Source: Holophagales bacterium (GTDB taxonomy: Bacteria > Acidobacteriota > Holophagae > Holophagales > Holophagaceae). Taken from it: a stretch of 5,945 nt of DNA. A program made the position numbers and the translations under genes. The stretch's first letter is position 1. Each line of letters opens with the position of its first letter. The notes beneath the pieces were generated by a model that did no database searches, was not told the origin of the DNA, and was given only the letters and a program-made list of their open reading frames with translations. Of this stretch, positions 1-5,195 are shown piece after piece. The stretch spans positions 1 through 5,945 of the forward strand of contig JAITCJ010000181.1 of assembly GCA_031283145.1 (NCBI GenBank), given 5' to 3'.

Positions 1-201
1 ACGGAAGAAGTGGCAAATTGGCTTGCGGAAAATGGCTTTGACCCGCACTATGGCGCAAGGCCATTGAAGCGCCTGATTCAGCAGGCAGTTGTAAATCCAA
101 TGTCCCGAATGGTACTGGACGGCCAGCTAAAACCGGGTAATTTAGCAAGACTTACGGTAGCAAATGCTGAAATCAAAATAGAAGCTGAGGCGGTGCAATA
201 A
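1..201 (+). CDS. clpB: ATP-dependent disaggregase ClpB, C-terminal fragment
   Basis: Only the last 66 codons are in the window; the reading frame is open from base 1 and ends with TAA. The visible part is the small C-terminal subdomain of the second AAA+ module. It carries the family signature GFDPHYGARPLKR (sensor-2 region, GAR arginine) followed by an IQQ..VNP helix and a short beta-rich end, as in ClpB. ClpB is a cytosolic hexameric ATPase that works with DnaK to pull apart aggregated proteins after heat stress. ClpA, ClpC and ClpX share the GAR motif, but the residues after it and the short C-terminus fit ClpB best. No terminator follows: the stop codon is 6 bases from the stop of the converging gene. 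The identity is firm for a Clp AAA+ protein and good for ClpB itself. Confidence 0.9.
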   Translation, partial: TEEVANWLAENGFDPHYGARPLKRLIQQAVVNPMSRMVLDGQLKPGNLARLTVANAEIKIEAEAVQ

Positions 202-207
202 CTATTG

Positions 208-2046
208 TCATCGCCTTGAATTTCTGCTTCTGTCCGGAGGCGGAGCCGCCGTCCTTGGATGTGATGACGGCGCGGGGGTTGTAGGCCGCCCTTCAGCGCG
301 GCTTGACTCTCGGCGCTCTGCTTTTGGAGCTTCGCGCTTTTCAACTGAGCGGTTTGGCTGTGCATTGTTTTGAGGCAGTTCGCGCGAACCAGAGCTTTGG
401 CTTGGCGGCGTAGTATTATTCCGTCGGCCCTGTTCCTGTCGAGGCTCGCTTCGTCTTTCTTCACTCATGTCCATACGGCGGTTGGGTGTGTCAGGATTTC
501 TTGAAGTATCTCTGGAAGTAATGTTTCTGCGATTATCGGGAGTGCCACCGTGATTTTCTCTGTTTGACCCCGGTACCGCGCGTGAGCCATTCCGCCGAGA
601 TTCTGATGTTCTTGCGCTCTCGCGCAAAACCGAGCGCTCCGCTAAAATACGCCGTGAGGATTGATCTTCAAATGGGCGGTTATGAACATTATGATGAACG
701 CCGGGAGCGCCCGCAGGCGTATCGCGCTTGACCAACCCCCTTCCCGTCTGCTGTTCATATGCCTTAAACCGCTCGGCGGAGACTTCACGGGACAGCGCGC
801 GGCGAAATTGACTGGGGTCCGGATTGTTGAACTCCTGGCGTGTGACAAGCAGCGGACCTCGCTTCCAGGCAGGTGTAATAGAGCGATTGGCATTGTATGT
901 TGGGAAATGTCCGCTCAGGCTTCTATCCCAAACTGTATGGTTGTATATTTGCCTGTTGCGGATGTGGCGAATATCAACCACGTTCCAAAGGTCGTGATGC
1001 CAGTTGCTGTAACCCCAATATACAGGACGATTGTAATAGCCCAGCGGAGCCCATCCGAAGAAGCTGCCGGAAATGTTCCAGACAACCCAAGCGGGACTGT
1101 AGTAAACGCCCGGAATCCAGTACCAGCCATAGTAAGAATTCCAGCCCCAACGCCCATAGTGATGGGTTATATAGCCAAATGGATCATAGCTAATCCAGGT
1201 CATGCCTCCCCTATGAGCGCCCCAATATCCGCGCCAATACGGACGCCAGTTAGCTATTGTTACATACGGACGCCAGCACCAACCCACGTCAACCACATTA
1301 ACCCAATCTCCACGGCCATCAAGCGTATCGGCGTAATAGCGGATCTGGGAAGGAACATATTCGCTGCTTTTCGATCGCTTGTAAGCCATCTGTTTTTCGG
1401 CCCATGTTTCAAAAGTATCCACTTCATAGGTGTTGAATGGGCGTACGCGGTCCAAACGCTCGTTATCACTGTAAACCGTCAGTCGTTCTCCGGCGCGGAT
1501 ACTGATTTCATCCAGTTTGTTGCGAAATGCGACACTTCCGGAAAACACTTTTACCCGCGCGAAATTATCAAGCCCAACATCAAAACTGACATCGCATCGG
1601 CTTCCAAGTTCAATGCTGCCTGAAAACGTATCTATTCTTATATATGCATCGCTTTGCGAACCAACAGCAATCCTGAGCCGTCCATGATTCAGTCTGAACA
1701 GCGCCTGTGTCCTATCGTCCTGGTCATCAAACAGTGTTGCGACTTCAAAGCGGGTTCTCTCGCCAAAAGCAATTCTGGTACCATCGCCAAGCTGAATAAC
1801 TCCGCGCCCATTGCTTTCAATGACATCACCCTCGGATATTGGCGTACCGGCTGTGAGATCTTCATCGGCGTCCCATTTACGGATTTTTACATTGCCTTCC
1901 ACATAGCGAACCATAGCATAGCGCTCAGGGCGCTCGCCAAGGTATTCGTCCGGCTCTTGCGCAAAGCCCGGAGCCGGACAAATTATAGCCGCGGGCGCAA
2001 TCAACGAGGCAAGCCTCAAAGAGTGGATTTGACCTGATGACAACAT
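208..2046 (-). CDS. exported FecR-domain protein with aromatic-rich DUF6600-like region
   Basis: This is a 612-residue protein. The start is supported by a strong Shine-Dalgarno (GGAGGTG, plus-strand 2051-2057) and an immediate signal peptide: hydrophobic residues about 10-28, with likely cleavage near GFA-Q (29-30). Residues about 47-175 resemble a FecR domain (VEGNVKIRK, then GDVIESNGRG, then LGDGTRIAFGE, then KVFSGSVAF), a beta-rich fold found in periplasmic sensors and standalone exported proteins. Residues 248-354 hold 17 Trp and 15 Tyr in 107 positions, as remembered for DUF6600 proteins. Residues about 433-612 are low complexity: Arg, Ser, Pro, Asn and Glu, with no hydrophobic segment. 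The protein is therefore predicted to be soluble in the periplasm or cell-surface associated, not membrane anchored. No sigma or anti-sigma gene is adjacent, so it is unlikely to be a FecR-type signalling partner. The stop is TGA. The FecR call is good; the DUF6600 name is from memory, and the function is unknown. Confidence 0.82.
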   Translation of the reverse strand: MLSSGQIHSLRLASLIAPAAIICPAPGFAQEPDEYLGERPERYAMVRYVEGNVKIRKWDADEDLTAGTPISEGDVIESNGRGVIQLGDGTRIAFGERTRFEVATLFDDQDDRTQALFRLNHGRLRIAVGSQSDAYIRIDTFSGSIELGSRCDVSFDVGLDNFARVKVFSGSVAFRNKLDEISIRAGERLTVYSDNERLDRVRPFNTYEVDTFETWAEKQMAYKRSKSSEYVPSQIRYYADTLDGRGDWVNVVDVGWCWRPYVTIANWRPYWRGYWGAHRGGMTWISYDPFGYITHHYGRWGWNSYYGWYWIPGVYYSPAWVVWNISGSFFGWAPLGYYNRPVYWGYSNWHHDLWNVVDIRHIRNRQIYNHTVWDRSLSGHFPTYNANRSITPAWKRGPLLVTRQEFNNPDPSQFRRALSREVSAERFKAYEQQTGRGLVKRDTPAGAPGVHHNVHNRPFEDQSSRRILAERSVLRESARTSESRRNGSRAVPGSNRENHGGTPDNRRNITSRDTSRNPDTPNRRMDMSEERRSEPRQEQGRRNNTTPPSQSSGSRELPQNNAQPNRSVEKREAPKAERRESSRAEGRPTTPAPSSHPRTAAPPPDRSRNSRR

Positions 2047-2093
2047 GGTTCACCTCCGCCTTGATTCCGGGTATCTTTAACCCAAATACATAC

Positions 2094-2112
2094 ATGCCAA
2101 AGTTATGCCAAA
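2094..2112. repeat. 8-bp direct repeat, 11-bp period, at promoter of the FecR-domain gene
   Basis: ATGCCAAA occurs at 2094-2101 and again at 2105-2112, separated by GTT. The 11-base period puts both copies on nearly the same DNA face. They lie over the downstream edge of the predicted -10 box and the expected transcription start. This could be an operator, but two short copies may also arise by chance. Confidence 0.4.
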
Positions 2113-2141
2113 TTATAGCAGTTCCATATTGAAGGCATGAA
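2112..2141 (-). promoter_or_regulatory. predicted sigma-70-type promoter for the FecR-domain gene
   Basis: On the minus strand a perfect TATAAT (-10, plus-strand 2112-2117) is preceded by an 18-base spacer and a weak -35, TTCATG (2136-2141), which has three consensus matches. Transcription would begin near 2105, giving a leader of about 58 bases before the ATG at 2046. The -10 is convincing and the -35 is poor, which is consistent with activator dependence or simply a weak promoter. Confidence 0.5.
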
Positions 2142-2160
2142 ACGCGATTTTGTTTCAGGT

Positions 2161-2829
2161 TTATTGGCTATACGGTACGAACGCGCTACCCTGCGGCTGC
2201 TGGGGGGGGGGGGTGGCAAGCGCTTGTAAAACGGGTAAAAGTTCGTTCCATGAAAGCGCCCAGGCATTTGAATCACCATCAACATAGCCCCTTTCGCAAA
2301 GCTCCAAATGATCCGGATGAAATCTCAATTCCATGTCCCTGCCGCCGGGTAAGTTGATAAATGCATACTGGCATGTTGCAGAATGCACTATAGTCAGATA
2401 TTGCTCTCCATCATCTAAAATCCATAATAATCCGGCCAGGTTGTTCAGAAAGTCAGAAGTTTTTTCAGACGCTTTTTTAAAGTTCGCTGACAAAGGCGTA
2501 TGGCTTGGAAAAGAAAACTGCCCGAAAGAAACTATGGGCTGTCCTGCGTCACGCCACATTAAAATTGGACGCCCTGGCAGACCAAAACGTAACAGTCTGA
2601 TTTTATTTTTGTTAAAAATAGCAATGGTCCCATCTCTATCAACCTTAACAGTTAAGTTCGCGTTTGGCTGTTTGATCTGTACCCTCTGTGGTTCAGGTCT
2701 TGGCTCCACGTTTCGCCACGGCAGACGCGCAGATTGGTTTCTCCAAAAAAAATCTTGAGCGCCGCTGATTGCCGCCATCACAAAAATCATCAAAAAAGTA
2801 AGCTCCGGCTTCAGTTTGGCTAGTTTCAT
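2161..2829 (-). CDS. small exported protein of unknown function
   Basis: I do not recognise this 222-residue protein. From the ATG at 2829 it begins with a Lys-rich stretch and a hydrophobic segment (about 10-23, LTFLMIFVMAAISG), then GAQ-D. This suggests a signal peptide cut near residues 24-26, or an N-terminal membrane anchor. The remainder is mixed alpha/beta: a Pro/Arg/Gln linker (about 38-57), a beta-rich part with several Trp and Gly residues, and a closing PPPQQ segment. The frame can extend upstream to a GTG at 2874, which would overlap the end of tatD, but that extension would spoil the signal peptide, so 2829 is preferred. Neither start has a clear Shine-Dalgarno. The gene lies 26 bases after tatD on the same strand, so co-transcription is likely. 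A 12-base C run in the coding strand sits 13 codons before the stop, and an 8-base T run sits just after the signal peptide. Confidence 0.7.
   Translation of the reverse strand: MKLAKLKPELTFLMIFVMAAISGAQDFFWRNQSARLPWRNVEPRPEPQRVQIKQPNANLTVKVDRDGTIAIFNKNKIRLLRFGLPGRPILMWRDAGQPIVSFGQFSFPSHTPLSANFKKASEKTSDFLNNLAGLLWILDDGEQYLTIVHSATCQYAFINLPGGRDMELRFHPDHLELCERGYVDGDSNAWALSWNELLPVLQALATPPPQQPQGSAFVPYSQ
2202..2213. repeat. 12-base G/C homopolymer tract inside a coding region
   Basis: An uninterrupted run of twelve G on the plus strand is twelve C in the coding strand of the unknown exported gene, read as (A)CC-CCC-CCC-CCC-C(AG), giving Thr-Pro-Pro-Pro-Gln. Runs of this length are prone to slipped-strand length change. 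They are also a common place for sequencing length errors. Confidence 0.95.
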
Positions 2830-2855
2830 AGCAATACACGCTTCAGCTTCTGAAA

Positions 2856-3632
2856 TTATGGCCGCCAGCCACACAAAGTTTCCATGTTATCGGCAATAAC
2901 GCGGTGAATATGTTTTGCGTCACGTCCGCGCAGTTCCGCCAAGCATTTTGCGGTGTGTGTTACAAACGCGGGTTCACATGGCTTTCCCCTATATGGAATC
3001 GGCGCCAGAAATGGCGAATCTGTCTCAACTAAAATTCGGTCCTCAGGCGCCCAAACTGCCGTTTCTCTTATAGCTTCGCATTTCTTGGGGAAAGTTAAAA
3101 TGCCTGAAAAACTGATGTAAAAATTCAACTCAACGGCTCTCTTGGCAAAAGCCAGGTTTTCAGTAAAACAATGAATAATACCGCCAACTCGAGCAGCGTC
3201 CTCCTCCTCTAAAACACGCAGTGTGGCGTCCGGGGCTGACCGTGTGTGAATCATAAGCGGTTTGTTAAGTTTTTTCGCCAGCCTTATCTGAGCGCGGAAC
3301 GCCGGCTCTTGACGCTCTCTGGGACTCAGGTCATAATGCCAATCCAGGCCGGTTTCTCCGACAAAAAGGGCTTTAGGCGATTGCAAGAGTTCAGTTAAAG
3401 CCTGTTCAGTATCGGGGTCCCACAGCTTGGCATCGTGCGGATGAACGCCCAAAGACGCGCGAATGTTGTCGTGGGATTCAGCCAGTTTCAATACATTCCC
3501 TGAGTCCTCCAAATCTGTTCCCACCGCTATCATTCCATGCACACCGGCAATTTGGGCGCGGCGCAGCACACTTTCCACATCCATATCTTTCTGATAATTT
3601 CCGGTTAAATGACAATGGGCATCCAAGAGCAT
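2856..3632 (-). CDS. tatD: TatD-family metal-dependent deoxyribonuclease
   Basis: The protein has 258 residues, the normal length for the family, in the amidohydrolase (TIM-barrel) superfamily. All metal and active-site motifs are present: D4-A-H6-C-H8 at the N-terminus, GVHPH (62-66), GETGLDW with E93 (92-98), IHTR with H129, HCF with H154, and ETDSPFLAP with D205. RGKPCEP (215-221) then follows. TatD enzymes are cytosolic Mg-dependent nucleases acting on DNA ends, linked to DNA repair and DNA degradation; despite the name they are not needed for Tat export. Some relatives (YcfH, YjjV) act as quality-control deacylases or nucleases, so the exact substrate is open. The ATG at 3632 has a GGAG eight bases upstream. 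It opens a likely two-gene transcript with the unknown exported gene downstream and diverges from rpmE. No convincing minus-strand -10/-35 pair was found in the AT-rich region 3633-3710. Confidence 0.93.
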   Translation of the reverse strand: MLLDAHCHLTGNYQKDMDVESVLRRAQIAGVHGMIAVGTDLEDSGNVLKLAESHDNIRASLGVHPHDAKLWDPDTEQALTELLQSPKALFVGETGLDWHYDLSPRERQEPAFRAQIRLAKKLNKPLMIHTRSAPDATLRVLEEEDAARVGGIIHCFTENLAFAKRAVELNFYISFSGILTFPKKCEAIRETAVWAPEDRILVETDSPFLAPIPYRGKPCEPAFVTHTAKCLAELRGRDAKHIHRVIADNMETLCGWRP

Positions 3633-3674
3633 ACTTCAAACTCCAGATTGAGTGTCGCACACCAGAACAAAATC

Positions 3675-3703
3675 TTGTTTAATTGTTGATTTCAAGATAG
3701 AAT
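3675..3703 (+). promoter_or_regulatory. predicted promoter for rpmE
   Basis: TTGTTT (-35, 3675-3680), a 17-base spacer and TAGAAT (-10, 3698-3703) give optimal sigma-70 spacing and place the start near 3710, about 60 bases before the rpmE ATG. Two small palindromes overlap it: AACAA/TTGTT (3666-3679) on the -35 and GAATT-T-AATTC (3700-3710) on the -10 and start. Either could bind a regulator, but both are short and AT-rich. Confidence 0.5.
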
Positions 3704-3723
3704 TTAATTCTTGTACGTGAACA

Positions 3724-3750
3724 AGCCGCAGACAGTTTTGGTTTGTGGCT
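3724..3750 (+). promoter_or_regulatory. leader hairpin in the rpmE 5' untranslated region
   Basis: Bases 3724-3733 pair with 3741-3750 to make a 10-bp stem (8 Watson-Crick and 2 G-U pairs) around a 7-base loop, ending 4 bases before the rpmE Shine-Dalgarno. A smaller stem (CTTGT 3710-3714 with ACAAG 3721-3725) sits just upstream and shares two bases with it. Ribosomal-protein mRNAs, including rpmE in several phyla, often carry leader structures for feedback control. That this one does so is inference. Confidence 0.45.
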
Positions 3751-3754
3751 GGCT

Positions 3755-3762
3755 CCAGGAGG
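3755..3762 (+). promoter_or_regulatory. ribosome binding site that fixes the rpmE start
   Basis: CCAGGAGG lies 8 bases before the ATG at 3771, an ideal Shine-Dalgarno distance. It decides against the longer reading from a TTG at 3711, whose extra residues do not belong to L31 and which would run through the leader hairpin. Confidence 0.85.
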
Positions 3763-3770
3763 CTCAAATT

Positions 3771-3983
3771 ATGAAACCGGACATTCATCCAAAATTGCAC
3801 GAAGTAACTGTCCACTGCGTGTGCGGCAACGAGTTTCAGACCCGCTCTACCAAGCCGGAACTCCGTGTTGAAACTTGCGCGGCCTGTCATCCTTTCTACA
3901 CCGGTAAACAGCGCGAGGTCGCCCTCACGGGCCGAGTGGAAAAATTCCACAAGAAGTACGCGAAGACCAACGCAAATCAGTAG
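3771..3983 (+). CDS. rpmE: 50S ribosomal protein L31 (zinc-binding type)
   Basis: A 70-residue protein, the usual length of L31. It begins [12 protein letters not shown] and carries the zinc-binding cysteines of the C+ form: C16-x-C18 and C36-x-x-C39. The typical CHPFYTGKQ segment follows, then a basic C-terminus ([10 protein letters not shown]). L31 bridges the central protuberance of the 50S subunit to the 30S head. The C+ form is the one used under zinc sufficiency; bacteria with a C- paralogue swap it in under zinc starvation, but no paralogue or zinc-regulator site is visible here. The gene has its own promoter, structured leader and strong terminator, so it is probably a single-gene transcript. 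prfA downstream is a common genomic neighbour. Confidence 0.97.
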   Translation: MKPDIHPKLHEVTVHCVCGNEFQTRSTKPELRVETCAACHPFYTGKQREVALTGRVEKFHKKYAKTNANQ

Positions 3984-3996
3984 CCCCGCTATCTTT

Positions 3997-4037
3997 GAGA
4001 ACGGGCCGATAGCAATCGGCCCGTTCTCTTTATTTGT
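3997..4037 (+). terminator. Rho-independent terminator of rpmE
   Basis: A perfect 14-bp inverted repeat (GAGAACGGGCCGAT, 3997-4010, with its complement at 4015-4028) has an AGCA loop and is followed by a T-rich stretch (TTTATTTGTAT). It starts 14 bases after the rpmE stop. The minus-strand side lacks a T run, so it acts mainly on plus-strand transcripts and separates rpmE from prfA transcription. Confidence 0.95.
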
Positions 4038-4049
4038 ATATAAGGGTCT

Positions 4050-4077
4050 TTGCCCCATTTCTATTAATTGCTGTAAT
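4050..4077 (+). promoter_or_regulatory. possible promoter for prfA
   Basis: TTGCCC (4050-4055), a 16-base spacer and TGTAAT (4072-4077, five of six consensus bases) lie between the rpmE terminator and prfA. Transcription would start near 4084, leaving a leader of about 23 bases. A new promoter is expected here because the terminator upstream is strong. Confidence 0.4.
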
Positions 4078-4106
4078 GAACCAACACAAAACCCCAAAAG
4101 AATCAC

Positions 4107-5183
4107 ATGCAAGACCAGCTTGAAGCCCTGGAGGCTAAGTTTCAGGAAGTAGAAGCCCAGCTTCAGGACCCTGCCTATGTCAGTGATCCAAAGCGGTTAA
4201 AAGACTTGACCCGGCTCAGAGCGGAGCTGGAGCCTGTGGTTAATGCCTGGTCGGCGCAGTGCCGCCTTATCAGACAATTGGAAGACGCGGAAGAAATTAT
4301 TTCTGACCGGGACGTAGAACCAGAATTAAAGGAAATGGCCCAAAGCGAAATACCGGACTTGAAAAAATCCATCCAGGAAGGCGAGGAAGCCCTTAGACGC
4401 CTTTTAATACCTAAAGACCCCAAAGACGCCCGCAATGTGATCATTGAAGTCAGAGCCGGCACCGGCGGCGAAGAAGCCGCTTTGTTCGCGGGCGAGCTAT
4501 TCAGGATGTACATAAGGTTTGCCGAGCGGCGAGGTTTCAAAGTGTCTGTATTAGACGAAAACGAAGCGGATATGGGCGGCATTAAAGAAGCCATTGCCCA
4601 AATTGAAGGCAGCGGCGCTTACAGTCTGTTCCGCTTTGAATCCGGCGTCCACAGAGTTCAGCGCGTACCAAAGACCGAAAGCCAGGGCAGAGTGCATACT
4701 TCAGCCGCGACAGTAGCCGTAATGCCGGAGGCTGAAGATGTTGACATTCAAATTCTTGAAAAAGACCTCCGCATAGATGAATTCTGTTCAGGCGGCAAGG
4801 GTGGTCAGGGCGTCAACACAACATATTCAGCTGTTCGCGTCACGCATTTGCCTACAAATACCGTTGTACAATGCCAGGACGAGCGCAGTAAATTAAAAAA
4901 CCTGTCAAAAGCCATGACAGTGCTGCGTTCTCGCTTGCTTGAAAAAGCTATGCAGGAGCAGGAAGCCCAAACTTCCGCCATGAGAAAATCACAAGTAGGC
5001 AGCGGTGACCGCTCTGAAAAGATCAGAACATACAACTTCCCACAGAGCCGTGTAACCGACCATCGAATAAACGTTACAATTTACCAGTTAGAAACTTTTA
5101 TGCAGGGTCAGATTGAACCGATTCTGGAACCCCTGCGAACCGCCTTTGAAGCCGAGAGACTCCAGCAACTAAATGGTTTATAG
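4107..5183 (+). CDS. prfA: peptide chain release factor 1
   Basis: 358 residues, full length for RF1. It reads UAA and UAG stop codons and triggers release of the finished protein from the ribosome. The N-terminal coiled helices cover about 1-105, followed by conserved RAGTGGEEA (116-124). The stop-codon-reading tripeptide PxT is present as P188-K189-T190, with RVHTSA after it. The catalytic GGQ is at 232-234, with VNTT and SAVR.THLPT after it, then QCQDERS and the SGDRSEKIRTYNFPQ.RVTDHR segment. PxT rather than SPF excludes RF2. The residues just around GGQ are unusual (CSGGK-GGQ-G, where E. coli has SSGA-GGQ-H). The Gln that is normally methylated by PrmC is present. The ATG at 4107 fits the family N-terminus but has no clear Shine-Dalgarno upstream. 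The next gene starts 12 bases after the stop. Confidence 0.97.
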   Translation: MQDQLEALEAKFQEVEAQLQDPAYVSDPKRLKDLTRLRAELEPVVNAWSAQCRLIRQLEDAEEIISDRDVEPELKEMAQSEIPDLKKSIQEGEEALRRLLIPKDPKDARNVIIEVRAGTGGEEAALFAGELFRMYIRFAERRGFKVSVLDENEADMGGIKEAIAQIEGSGAYSLFRFESGVHRVQRVPKTESQGRVHTSAATVAVMPEAEDVDIQILEKDLRIDEFCSGGKGGQGVNTTYSAVRVTHLPTNTVVQCQDERSKLKNLSKAMTVLRSRLLEKAMQEQEAQTSAMRKSQVGSGDRSEKIRTYNFPQSRVTDHRINVTIYQLETFMQGQIEPILEPLRTAFEAERLQQLNGL

Positions 5184-5195
5184 AACGAGGTGATC

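Noticed and set aside
239..250. GC-rich palindrome GGCGGAGCCGCC, considered as a terminator for clpB
   Set aside because: The stem is only 4-5 bp with a tiny loop, no T run follows on either strand, and it sits inside coding sequence.
78..464. A 128-codon minus-strand frame across the clpB end and the FecR-domain gene's tail
   Set aside because: It overlaps two supported genes, has no ribosome site and encodes a featureless protein.
661..1623. A 320-codon open frame on the plus strand opposite the FecR-domain gene
   Set aside because: It lies wholly antisense to a gene with signal peptide, Shine-Dalgarno, promoter and recognisable domain. Its protein has no domain or sensible composition, and its openness follows from the biased Trp/Tyr/Arg codons on the other strand.
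2103..2285. A 60-codon minus-strand frame overlapping the homopolymer
   Set aside because: Not a separate gene: it is the alternative frame reached by a slip in the C12 tract, so it is discussed there.
2856..2874. GTG start for the unknown exported gene overlapping tatD
   Set aside because: It would add 15 residues in front of a clear Lys-then-hydrophobic signal sequence, and has no better ribosome site than the ATG at 2829.
3711..3770. Upstream TTG start giving L31 twenty extra residues
   Set aside because: The extra residues are not part of the family, there is no ribosome site for it, and the ATG at 3771 has an ideal one.
3636..4112. A 158-codon minus-strand frame running through rpmE and its terminator
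   Set aside because: It is antisense to a certain ribosomal-protein gene and passes through the terminator inverted repeat; it has no recognisable domain.
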